Source of the DNA: an uncultured Clostridia bacterium
GTDB taxonomy: Bacteria > Bacillota > Clostridia > Oscillospirales > Acutalibacteraceae
Reading direction: 5' to 3'
Length of the DNA: 6,842 nt
Assembly (NCBI GenBank): GCA_945221685.1
Contig: CALYNN010000086.1
Coordinates: 1-6,842, forward strand
Within the stretch, counting starts at the first letter, position 1. Each line of letters begins with the position of its first letter. Position numbers and translations under genes: made by a program. Shown here piece after piece: positions 1-6,842 of the stretch. Below the pieces are notes generated by a model, which was given only the letters and a program-made list of their open reading frames with translations, did no database searches and was not told where the DNA came from.

Positions 1-45
1 ACACGCGTAAGATCGTCGGCAGCGTCAGATGTGTATAAGAGACAG
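1..45. other. Illumina Nextera i5-side adapter (non-genomic)
   Basis: This is library adapter, not chromosome. Positions 1-4 (ACAC) match the end of the P5 oligo. Positions 5-12 (GCGTAAGA) match the Nextera i5 index I remember as S517/N517. Positions 13-26 (TCGTCGGCAGCGTC) are the Nextera read-1 primer tail, and 27-45 are the 19-bp Tn5 mosaic end, ending GAGACAG. The genomic sequence begins at 46, inside the last codons of argB. The mosaic end should not be annotated as a natural transposon terminus. Confidence 0.98.
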
Positions 46-107
46 ACTCTATTCTTATGGAGCTTCTTACCGATGAGGGTATGGGAACAATGTTTAAAAG
101 CAGATAA
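46..107 (+). CDS. argB: Acetylglutamate kinase, C-terminal end only
   Basis: Only the last 19 whole codons plus two bases of a preceding codon are present. The frame ends at TAA (105-107). The residues include SILMELLTDEG and GMGTMFKSR, matching the conserved ArgB tail (H-S-x-L-x-E-[IL]-[FL]-T-D-x-G-[IV]-G-T-M). The interrupted first codon (-AC) is compatible with the usual histidine. ArgB is the cytoplasmic kinase that phosphorylates N-acetylglutamate in the second step of ornithine synthesis. Its position 17 nt upstream of argD is the classic arginine-operon neighbourhood. The gene is cut by the library end at 46, not by a biological truncation. The fragment is short, but the motif and context make the call firm. 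Confidence 0.88.
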
Positions 108-111
108 AGAC

Positions 112-117
112 GGAAGG
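112..117 (+). promoter_or_regulatory. Ribosome binding site of argD
   Basis: GGAAGG lies 7 nt before the ATG at 125, in the 17-nt gap between argB and argD. It supports the 125 start and shows that argD has its own ribosome loading site. The gap has no room for a promoter. Confidence 0.75.
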
Positions 118-124
118 AAAATAT

Positions 125-1285
125 ATGGATACAAAAGAGCTTGATTTGGAATACATTGCTCACTCATACAATAGATTTGATGTTACGCTTGTTAAGGGCA
201 AGGGCTCAACTGTATGGGATGAAAGCGGAAAGGAATACATAGATTTTGGTTCCGGAATAGGCGTAACCGCCTTTGGTCTTGCCGACGATGAATGGAAAAA
301 GGCTGTTATCAGCCAGCTTGACAAGGTTCAGCACACAAGCAATCTTTATTACACCGAGCCTTGCGCAAGGCTTGCAAAGCTTCTGTGCGATAAAAGCTCT
401 ATGAAGCGGGTGTTTTTCGGCAACAGCGGAGCCGAGGCAAACGAGGGTGCAATTAAATTTGCAAGAAAATATTCGGTAGATAAATACGGCGAGGGACGAA
501 GCACGGTAATCACTCTTGTTAATTCCTTTCACGGAAGAACTCTTGCAACTCTTGCCGCCACGGGACAGGACAGCTTTCATAAGGATTTCGGTCCCTTTCC
601 CGAGGGATTTAAATACTGCCCTGCAAACGATATTGAAGCATTAGGCAAATTAATTACAGATGATGTTTGCGCAATAATGTTTGAATGTATTCAGGGCGAG
701 GGCGGAGTTAACAATCTTGATTATGACTTTGTTAAGGCCATTGAATCCTACGCAAAGGAAAAGGATATACTCATTATAGTTGACGAGGTACAAACAGGAA
801 ACGGCAGAACGGGTAAATACTTTGCGTATCAAAATTACGGTATTACTCCTGATATTATTTCTACTGCAAAGGGACTTGCAGGAGGACTTCCCATGGGTGC
901 CGTGCTTTTAGGCGAAAAGCTAAAGGACACGGTTACGCCCGGCTGTCACGGCTCCACCTTCGGAGGCAATCCTGTCTGTGCGGCGGGCGCCTGCTCAATA
1001 GTATCAAGAATTGACGACGAATTTCTTGATGAGGTTTGCAGAAAAAGCGAGCACATAAAGGAATTTTTATCCTGCGTAAAGGGTGTTAAATCCGTTAGCG
1101 GAATGGGACTTATGCTTGGCATTGAAGCAGAGAAAAATGCAGGAGAAATTGCAAGGGAATGTCTTGAAAAGGGACTGCTTGTTTTAACGGCAAAAACTAA
1201 GGTTAGGCTTCTGCCTGCGCTGAATATTTCTATGCAGGAGCTTAACAAAGGATTAAATATTTTGAAAGAGGTAATTGAAAAATGA
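125..1285 (+). CDS. argD: Acetylornithine aminotransferase
   Basis: A cytoplasmic PLP-dependent class-III aminotransferase of 386 residues, the usual family length. It transfers the amino group of glutamate to N-acetylglutamate semialdehyde, giving N-acetylornithine. Visible hallmarks: the phosphate-binding GNSGAEANE loop (99-107); SFHGRT (134-139), whose F135 stacks on the cofactor ring; QGEGG (190-194); VDEVQTG (219-225), with D220 contacting the pyridine nitrogen; the Schiff-base lysine K249 in STAKGL; GSTFGGNP (276-283), with T278 near the cofactor phosphate; and a late VRLLPAL arginine (R361). All expected catalytic residues are present, so it should be active. It is 17 nt after argB and its stop overlaps the argF start (ATGA), which implies translational coupling. 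Some ArgD enzymes, such as that of E. coli, also act as succinyl-DAP aminotransferase; sequence alone cannot show that here. Ornithine or GABA aminotransferase is the alternative, but the neighbours favour ArgD. Confidence 0.95.
   Translation: MDTKELDLEYIAHSYNRFDVTLVKGKGSTVWDESGKEYIDFGSGIGVTAFGLADDEWKKAVISQLDKVQHTSNLYYTEPCARLAKLLCDKSSMKRVFFGNSGAEANEGAIKFARKYSVDKYGEGRSTVITLVNSFHGRTLATLAATGQDSFHKDFGPFPEGFKYCPANDIEALGKLITDDVCAIMFECIQGEGGVNNLDYDFVKAIESYAKEKDILIIVDEVQTGNGRTGKYFAYQNYGITPDIISTAKGLAGGLPMGAVLLGEKLKDTVTPGCHGSTFGGNPVCAAGACSIVSRIDDEFLDEVCRKSEHIKEFLSCVKGVKSVSGMGLMLGIEAEKNAGEIARECLEKGLLVLTAKTKVRLLPALNISMQELNKGLNILKEVIEK
1267..1271 (+). promoter_or_regulatory. Ribosome binding site of argF inside argD
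   Basis: AGAGG within the last codons of argD sits 10 nt before the argF ATG at 1282. It supports this start, which shares an ATGA overlap with the argD stop. Confidence 0.6.
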
Positions 1286-2184
1286 AGCATTTATTGAAAT
1301 TGCAGGACTTAAGTCAAAAGGAAATACTTGATATTCTTAACCTTGCCGACCAGCTTAAATACGAAACAAAGCACGGAATTGAGCATCATCATCTTAAGGG
1401 CAAAACACTTGGTATGATTTTTCAAAAAAGCTCAACACGAACCCGTGTAAGCTTTGAAACAGGTATGTATCAGCTTGGCGGTCAGGCACTCTTCCTTTCA
1501 AACAGAGATTTGCAAATAGGCAGAGGCGAGCCTGTTCAGGATACCGCCCGTGTGCTTTCACGCTATCTTGACGGAATTATGATTAGAACCTTTGAGCAAA
1601 AAGAGGTTGAGGATTTGGCTGAATACGGCTCAATTCCCATTATTAACGGACTTACCGACTACTGTCATCCCTGTCAGGTGCTGGCAGATTTAATGACAAT
1701 ACGCGAATACAAAAAGAGCTTTGACGGCTTAAAGCTCTGCTTCATTGGCGACGGAAACAATATGGCAAACAGCCTTATTGTCGGTGCAATTAAAATGGGT
1801 ATGAGCTGTGCAATCGCCTGCCCTGACGGCTACAAGCCCGACGCCGAAATTATGAAATGGGCGCAGGAAAACGGCGACTTTATGTGCAGTGATAATATTC
1901 TTGAATGTGCAAATGGTGCCGATGTGCTTTATACAGATGTTTGGGCTTCTATGGGACAGGAGGAGGAAAAGGCGGAAAGAGAAAAGGTATTTAAGGATTT
2001 CCAAATTAACGACTCGGTTATGGAAGCGGCAAACGAGGGTGCAATGGTGCTTCACTGCCTGCCTGCCCACAGAGAAGAGGAAATTACCGCAAAGGTATTT
2101 GAGGAGCACGCAGACGAAATTTTTGACGAGGCTGAAAACAGGCTTCACGCACAAAAGGCAGTACTCGTAAACTTATTAGGCTGA
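1282..2184 (+). CDS. argF: Ornithine carbamoyltransferase
   Basis: A cytoplasmic transcarbamylase of 300 residues, typically a homotrimer, that joins ornithine and carbamoyl phosphate into citrulline. The N-terminal carbamoyl-phosphate domain carries SSTRTR (50-55), with the phosphate-binding S51-T-R-T-R55, and HPCQ (129-132). The C-terminal ornithine domain has GDGNNMANS (156-164), the ornithine signature D219-x-x-x-S223-M-G225, HCLPAHR (258-264) with C259, and ENRLHAQKA (285-293). The SMG loop and STRTR identify it as ornithine rather than aspartate or acetylornithine carbamoyltransferase. A small oddity is E265 after HCLPAHR, where many family members have glycine. The gene overlaps argD by 4 nt and is followed after 13 nt by carA, so the enzyme that uses carbamoyl phosphate is encoded directly before the one that makes this unstable compound. 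In an arginine operon the biosynthetic (anabolic) role is far likelier than the catabolic one. Confidence 0.96.
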   Translation: MKHLLKLQDLSQKEILDILNLADQLKYETKHGIEHHHLKGKTLGMIFQKSSTRTRVSFETGMYQLGGQALFLSNRDLQIGRGEPVQDTARVLSRYLDGIMIRTFEQKEVEDLAEYGSIPIINGLTDYCHPCQVLADLMTIREYKKSFDGLKLCFIGDGNNMANSLIVGAIKMGMSCAIACPDGYKPDAEIMKWAQENGDFMCSDNILECANGADVLYTDVWASMGQEEEKAEREKVFKDFQINDSVMEAANEGAMVLHCLPAHREEEITAKVFEEHADEIFDEAENRLHAQKAVLVNLLG

Positions 2185-2197
2185 TAGGATTGAAATT

Positions 2198-3274
2198 ATG
2201 GAAGATAAAAAAATTTATCTTTGCCTTGAGGACGGAAGGGTGTTTGAGGGCATAAGCTTCGGCGCCAAGGGCGAGGTAACGGGCGAGCTTGTATTTGCAA
2301 CGGGAATGGGCGGATACATTGAAACGCTGACAGACCCAAGCTACTACGGTCAGATTGTTATGCAGACCTTTCCCCTTATCGGCAACTACGGCTTTATTGA
2401 CGAAGACAGTGAATGCAAAAAAAGCGCAGTAAGCGCATACATCGTTAGAGAATATTGCGATACTCCGTCAAATTTCAGGTGTGACGAAGCTCTTAACGAT
2501 TACCTGAAAAGAAACAACATTATAGGTCTTTACGGCGTTGACACAAGAGAGATTACAAAAAGAATAAGAGAACAGGGTGTAATGAACGCCTTAATCACCG
2601 ATAATCCCGAAAAGGCAGACTGCTTTGAAATAATGTCGTACAAAATAAGCAACGCGGTTGAAGCGGTTTCCTGCAAAAAGCCCTATATGACAGCGGCGGA
2701 AAATCACCTTTACAATGTTGTGCTAATTGACTACGGAACGAAGAAAAATATTATAAGAGAACTTAATAAGCGCGGTTGTAATGTTGCGGTTGTGCCGTAT
2801 GACACAAAGGCTGAGGATATACTGTCGCTGAATCCCGACGGCATTATGCTTTCAAACGGCCCAGGTGACCCTGCGGAAAACACAAGAGCCATTGAGGAGC
2901 TTAAAAAGCTTGTGGGCAAAAAGCCGATTTTTGCAATTTGCCTCGGTCATCAGCTCCTTGCGCTTTCACAGGGCGCAAAAACCGAAAAGCTGAAATACGG
3001 CCACAGAGGAGTTAATCAGCCTGTTAAAAATCTTAAAAGCGGCAGAACCTTTGTTTCGTCGCAAAATCACGGCTACGCCGTTACTAACGAAACAGTTGAA
3101 GCCGCAGGCGGAAAAATCAGCTACATAAATGCCAACGACGGAACCTGCGAGGGAATTGATTACGATGAGCTTAACGCTTTTTCAGTTCAGTTTCACCCCG
3201 AAGCCTGTTCCGGTCCCCACGACACAAGATTTATATTTGACAGATTTATTGAAATGATGGGAGGTAAGGAATAA
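2198..3274 (+). CDS. carA: Carbamoyl-phosphate synthase, small (glutaminase) subunit
   Basis: At 358 residues this is close to the usual CarA length. It hydrolyses glutamine and passes ammonia through a tunnel to CarB. The N-terminal CarA-specific domain contains the family signature around TGMGGYIETLTDP (35-47) and SYYGQ (48-52), then GLYGVDTREIT (110-120). The C-terminal class-I glutamine amidotransferase domain (about 173-355) has SNGPGDP (219-225), the nucleophile C248 in AICLGHQ, and the catalytic pair H333 and E335 in QFHPE, so the triad is intact. The ATG follows argF by 13 nt with only a modest Shine-Dalgarno (TAGGA, 2185-2189), consistent with re-initiation after argF. The stop overlaps the carB start by one base (TAATG), suggesting coupled synthesis of the two subunits in equal amounts. 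Position in an arginine cluster suggests a synthase serving arginine, perhaps alongside a pyrimidine one elsewhere. That is inference. Confidence 0.96.
   Translation: MEDKKIYLCLEDGRVFEGISFGAKGEVTGELVFATGMGGYIETLTDPSYYGQIVMQTFPLIGNYGFIDEDSECKKSAVSAYIVREYCDTPSNFRCDEALNDYLKRNNIIGLYGVDTREITKRIREQGVMNALITDNPEKADCFEIMSYKISNAVEAVSCKKPYMTAAENHLYNVVLIDYGTKKNIIRELNKRGCNVAVVPYDTKAEDILSLNPDGIMLSNGPGDPAENTRAIEELKKLVGKKPIFAICLGHQLLALSQGAKTEKLKYGHRGVNQPVKNLKSGRTFVSSQNHGYAVTNETVEAAGGKISYINANDGTCEGIDYDELNAFSVQFHPEACSGPHDTRFIFDRFIEMMGGKE
3260..3264 (+). promoter_or_regulatory. Ribosome binding site of carB inside carA
   Basis: GGAGG, the strongest Shine-Dalgarno in the window, lies in the last codons of carA, 9 nt before the ATG at 3274. 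It fixes the carB start and explains efficient coupled translation across the TAATG junction. Confidence 0.85.
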
Positions 3275-6200
3275 TGCCTCTTAACAAAGATATTAAAAAG
3301 GTGCTTGTTATCGGCTCCGGTCCTATTGTAATAGGTCAGGCGGCGGAATTTGACTACGCCGGTGCGCAGGCTTGCCGCGTTCTTAAGGACGAGGGTATTG
3401 AGGTTGTGCTTGTTAACTCAAACCCTGCTACCATAATGACAGACAAGGCTCTTGCAGACCATATTTACCTTGAGCCGCTTACCGAGCAGACAGTTAAAAG
3501 AATTATTGAAAAAGAGCGTCCCGACTCAATTTTGTGCGGCTTAGGCGGTCAGACGGGACTTACCATAGGTATGCAGCTTGCCAAGGACGGCTACCTAAAG
3601 CAAATGGGAGTTAAGCTTCTCGGAACAAACGCCGAGGCTATTGACAAGGCTGAGGACAGGCAGATGTTTCGCGACACAATGGTAAAAATCAATCAGCCCG
3701 TTGTGCCCAGCGATATTGCCACTACCGTTGAGGAGTCTGTAAAAATTGCAGATGAAATAGGCTATCCCGTTATAATCCGCCCTGCCTTTACCTTAGGCGG
3801 TGCAGGCGGCGGCGTTGCATACAATCAGCAGGAGCTTGAGATAATCGCCAAAAACGGACTGATGCTCTCCCCTATTACTCAGGTGCTTGTTGAAAAATAC
3901 ATTGCCGGCTGGAAGGAAATAGAATTTGAGGTTATGAGGGACAGTGTGGGCAATGTTATTGCCGTCTGCTCCATGGAAAACTTCGACCCCGTAGGAGTTC
4001 ACACCGGCGACAGCATTGTTATTGCACCGGCTGTTACTCTTGCCGACAAGGAGCTGCAGATGCTTCGCTCGGCTTCTCTTGATATTATTACAGAGCTTGG
4101 AATTGAGGGCGGCTGCAACTGCCAATTTGCCCTTAATCCCGAAAGCTTTGAATATTCGGTAATTGAGGTTAATCCCCGAGTTTCGCGCTCCTCTGCCCTT
4201 GCGTCAAAGGCAACAGGCTACCCCATTGCAAAGGTTACGACTAAAATTGCGCTGGGCTACACCCTTGATGAAATTAAAAACGATATTACGGGAAAAACCT
4301 GCGCCTGCTTTGAGCCGTCCCTTGACTATGTTGTTGTTAAGCTACCCAAGTGGCCCTTTGACAAATTTGTTAACGCATCAAGGAAATTAGGCACACAAAT
4401 GAAAGCCACAGGCGAGGTTATGAGCATTGCGCCCGGCTTTGAAATGGCAATAATGAAGGCGGTGCGTGGTGCGGAAATAGGCCTCGACACATTAAACAAC
4501 AAGGCTCTTGACGGTGCCGACCTGCACGAAAGGCTCAAGGAGCAGGACGACTTAAGGCTGTTTACAGTTTTCAAGGCGCTTAAAAACGGTATTTCCATAG
4601 ACGAAATTCACCGTATAACAATGATTGACGAGTGGTTTTTAGGCAAGCTTAAAAACCTCGCAGACTTCGAAAAAGAAATTGAAGGCAAGCCTCTTTCCGA
4701 GGAAATGTATCTTCGCGGAAAGAGCCTTGGCTACACCGACAGCGCGCTGAAAAAAATCAGCGGCTCCCCTCTTATTTACCACAGGGACTGCGTTTACAAA
4801 ATGGTAGACACCTGCGCGGCAGAGTTTGCGGCAGAGACTCCTTATTTCTACTCAACCTACGACAATCATTGCGAGGCAAGAGAGCTTGAAGGCTCCGGAA
4901 GGGAAAAGATAATAGTATTAGGCTCGGGACCTATACGCATAGGTCAGGGAATAGAATTCGACTATTCCTCCGTTCACTGCGTATGGACACTTAAAGAGCT
5001 TGGCTATGATGTAATACTTATCAACAACAATCCCGAAACCGTATCCACTGATTTTGACACAGGCGACAGACTTTATTTTGAGCCGCTTACCGAAGAAGAT
5101 GTTATGAACATTATCAGGTGCGAAAAGCCTATGGGTGTTGTTGTTGCCTTTGGCGGACAAACGGCTATTAAGCTTACAAAATTCCTTGATGAAAACGGAA
5201 TTAAAATTTTAGGAACAAGCGCAGAATCCATTGATATTGCAGAGGACAGAGAACGCTTTGACGGACTGCTTGAACGCTTCGGCATTTTCAGACCCAAGGG
5301 TGAAAGTGTTATGACAACCGACGAGGCGCTTGCGGCGGCAGGCAGGCTTGAATATCCTGTTTTGCTTCGCCCCTCCTATGTTATCGGCGGTCAAAATATG
5401 ACTATTGCTTACACCGACGACGATGTTAAGCAGTATATGGAAATTATCCTTTCCCAAGGAATTGAAAATCCTGTGCTTGTTGACAAATATATGATGGGCA
5501 CGGAGCTTGAGGTTGACTGCATTAGCGACGGAGAAGATGTGCTTATTCCCGGAATTATGGAGCATATAGAAAGAGCAGGCGTTCATTCGGGCGACTCCAT
5601 TGCAGTATATCCGCCCTATAACCTAAACGATATTATGCTTGAAAAGATTTGCGATATTTCACAAAAGCTTGCCTTATCCTTGGGAACACAGGGACTTGTT
5701 AACATTCAGTATCTTATTTATCAGGATGAGCTGTATGTTATTGAGGTAAATCCAAGAGCGTCAAGAACTATTCCTTATATAAGCAAGGTTACGGGCGTTC
5801 CTATGGTTGAGCTTGCTACAAAAATTATGGTTGGCGAAAAGCTTAAGGACCTTGGCTACGGTACGGGACTTTATGCTACTCCTCCCTATTTTGCAGTTAA
5901 GGTACCTGTATTCAGCTTTGAAAAGCTAAACGATGTTAATTCAAAGCTCGGCCCCGAAATGAAATCAACCGGCGAGGTGCTGGGAGTAGGAAAAAATCTT
6001 TCGGAAGCGTTGTTTAAGGGTCTTGTTTCTGCAGGCTTTAAAACAGATTTTCACAAACGCGACAGGCACGGAGTACTGATTACCGTTACAAAACAGGACA
6101 GGCTTGAAATAATTAATCTTGCCAAAAAGCTTGAGGATTTGGGCGCTCATATTTGGGCAACGCCCGAAACAGCAAAGGCTATCGAGGGTCTTGGTATAAA

Positions 6201-6795
6201 GGTTTCGGTTGTAAACAAGCTTCGCGAGGATAACTCCATTATGGATTTAGTTGAATCGGGAGAGCTTGACTACATTGTTTACACAGGAAAAAGCGACAAG
6301 AAATCAATAGCCGACTATATAAGGCTTCACAACAGGGCAAATCAACTTGGCATTGCCACTATAACCTCGCTTGACACGGCAAACGCCATTGCAGACATTA
6401 TTGCTTCGCGCTACAAGGAAACAAACACGGAGCTTGTAGATATTAACAATATGCGCAAGGAAAAAGGAATTCTTAAATTCTCCAAAATGCAGGGCACCGG
6501 CGATGACTACATTTTCTTTAACAATCAATGCGGCATTATCACCTGCCCCGAAAGCTTTGCCATTGAATTTACCGACAGGCACAAGGGCATAGGCGGCGAC
6601 GGAATAGTGCTTATTGAAGGCAGCAGTGTTGCCGACGCAAAAATGCGTATATTTAACATTGACGGCTCCGAGGGCAAAATGGCAGGAAACTCCATTAGAT
6701 GCGTGGGTAAATTCCTTTACGATAACGGAATCGTAAAGAAAGAGAATATGACAATTCTTACGGCTTCGGGAATTAAAAGGCTTTCACTGTTTACA
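3274..6795 (+). CDS. carB: Carbamoyl-phosphate synthase large subunit fused to a DapF-like domain (3' end missing)
   Basis: One uninterrupted frame of 1,174 genomic codons, with no stop before the adapter at 6796. Residues 1-1064 are a complete CarB (E. coli CarB is 1,073). The first ATP-grasp half has GSGPIVIGQ (14-22), R169, GGAGGG (175-180), E215, H243, Q284, and E298/N300/R302 in IEVNPR. An oligomerisation region (about 401-548) follows. The second half repeats the plan: GSGPIRIGQ (550-558), R699 in RPSYVIGGQNM, EHIERAGVHSGDS (763-775), and E824/N826/R828. An MGS-type allosteric domain follows (about 930-1060). CarB makes carbamoyl phosphate from bicarbonate, two ATP and CarA-delivered ammonia, and its catalytic residues look intact. 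From about residue 1066 the frame continues as a DapF-like domain (separate entry). The junction sits at the natural CarB end. No separate dapF start is supported: M1060 at 6451 lacks a nearby Shine-Dalgarno, and no carB stop exists. Downstream codons 6796-6842 are adapter. Confidence 0.93.
6469..6795 (+). other. DapF-like (diaminopimelate epimerase fold) domain fused to CarB, N-terminal part only
   Basis: These are residues 1066-1174 of the fusion, in the CarB frame. They align from the first strand of DapF onward: LKFSKMQGTGDDY (1067-1079), matching [LM]-x-F-x-K-M-x-G-x-G-N-D-[FY]; DRHKGIGGDG (1101-1110); MRIFNIDGSEGKM (1124-1136); and AGNSIRC (1137-1143). DapF interconverts LL- and meso-diaminopimelate with two cysteines and no cofactor. 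By remembered alignment to H. influenzae DapF, the Asn64 equivalent (N1128) and the Gly-Asn carboxylate-binding pair (G1138-N1139) are kept. The first catalytic cysteine (Cys73) is alanine A1137 and Asn11 is aspartate D1077. The later C1143 is the non-catalytic Cys of GN-x-x-RC. A normal DapF is about 270-290 residues, so roughly 160 more, including the second cysteine, lie beyond the window. Fold assignment is firm; epimerase activity is doubtful. Confidence 0.85.
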
Positions 6796-6842
6796 CTGTC
6801 TCTTATACACATCTCCGAGCCCACGAGACTAGGCATGATCTC
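6796..6842. other. Illumina Nextera i7-side adapter (non-genomic)
   Basis: Positions 6796-6814 (CTGTCTCTTATACACATCT) are the reverse-complement Tn5 mosaic end. Positions 6815-6829 (CCGAGCCCACGAGAC) are the read-2 primer tail, 6830-6837 (TAGGCATG) match the Nextera i7 index I remember as N706, and 6838-6842 (ATCTC) begin the P7 oligo. The carB fusion frame happens to stay open through this adapter, so conceptual residues from 1175 onward are artificial. Confidence 0.98.

Noticed and set aside
27..45. Tn5 mosaic end as a natural transposon terminus (also its reverse complement at 6796-6814)
   Set aside because: It is flanked by complete Nextera primer tails and index sequences, so it comes from library preparation.
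1729..2154. Antisense open frame of 141 codons opposite argF (and similar minus-strand frames at 206-580, 946-1290, 3793-4125, 5209-5586 and 6304-6582)
   Set aside because: Each lies wholly or almost wholly opposite a conserved enzyme gene, has no recognisable protein motif, and looks like a by-product of the codon use of the real gene.
1889..2170. Same-strand open frames in alternate frames inside argF (1889-2170) and carB (4163-4390)
   Set aside because: They overlap conserved enzyme motifs in the true frame, and their translations are low-complexity, Arg/Lys- or Leu/Pro-rich out-of-frame products.
5389..5403. GGQNM in the second CarB ATP-grasp half where E. coli has GGRAM
   Set aside because: I recall this variant as common in Clostridia CarB, and the preceding ATP-contacting R699 is intact, so it is probably lineage variation and not a defect.
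5902..5904. Val877 where E. coli CarB has a glutamate near the ornithine site
   Set aside because: Firmicute CarB proteins usually have a small hydrophobic residue in this VK-x-P-V-F stretch, so it is not special to this protein.
6430..6480. The fusion as a sequencing or assembly artefact
   Set aside because: Frame, natural ends of both domains and codon style continue smoothly through the junction, and no repeat or adapter lies there. A missed stop codon cannot be excluded without reads, but there is no sign of one.
6451..6795. Separate dapF gene starting at ATG 6451
   Set aside because: CarB has no stop codon before it, the ATG is within the CarB C-terminus, and the only purine stretch upstream (GGAG, 6429-6432) is about 18 nt away, too far for a good ribosome site.

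Overview
The window is one 6,750-base piece of bacterial chromosome (46-6795) bounded at both ends by Illumina Nextera (Tn5) library adapter (1-45 and 6796-6842). The adapter is not biology, and any translation running into it is artificial. The gene content, moderately AT-leaning codon use, strong purine-rich ribosome binding sites, and CarB/DapF sequence flavour (GGQNM in CarB; GIGGDG and GKM-GN-IRC in the DapF part) suggest an anaerobic Firmicute of class Clostridia, perhaps a gut Oscillospiraceae/Ruminococcaceae-type lineage. This placement is inference from remembered family sequences, not a search.

All genes lie on the + strand in one very compact arginine operon. Positions 46-107 are the last codons of argB (acetylglutamate kinase). 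After 17 nt comes argD (125-1285, acetylornithine aminotransferase). It overlaps argF (1282-2184, ornithine carbamoyltransferase) by 4 nt. After 13 nt comes carA (2198-3274, small subunit of carbamoyl-phosphate synthase), which overlaps by 1 nt a very long open frame starting at 3274. No gap is long enough for an internal promoter or terminator, so the promoter and any ArgR-type operator must lie upstream. The logic is clear: ArgB and ArgD make the ornithine precursor, CarA and CarB make carbamoyl phosphate, and ArgF joins ornithine and carbamoyl phosphate into citrulline.

The most notable feature is the last gene. The frame from 3274 encodes a full-length CarB (about residues 1-1064), then continues with no stop codon and essentially no linker into the N-terminal part of a diaminopimelate epimerase (DapF)-like domain (about residues 1066-1174), where the genomic sequence ends. 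The fused domain keeps fold-defining motifs but has alanine (A1137) where DapF enzymes carry their first catalytic cysteine, and aspartate (D1077) where they carry a substrate-binding asparagine. The adjoining CarB allosteric domain also departs from the E. coli UMP-binding pattern. Together these raise the possibility that the DapF-like fold is no longer an epimerase and instead serves a structural or amino-acid-sensing role on carbamoyl-phosphate synthase. This is a hypothesis; the second half of the domain lies outside the window.
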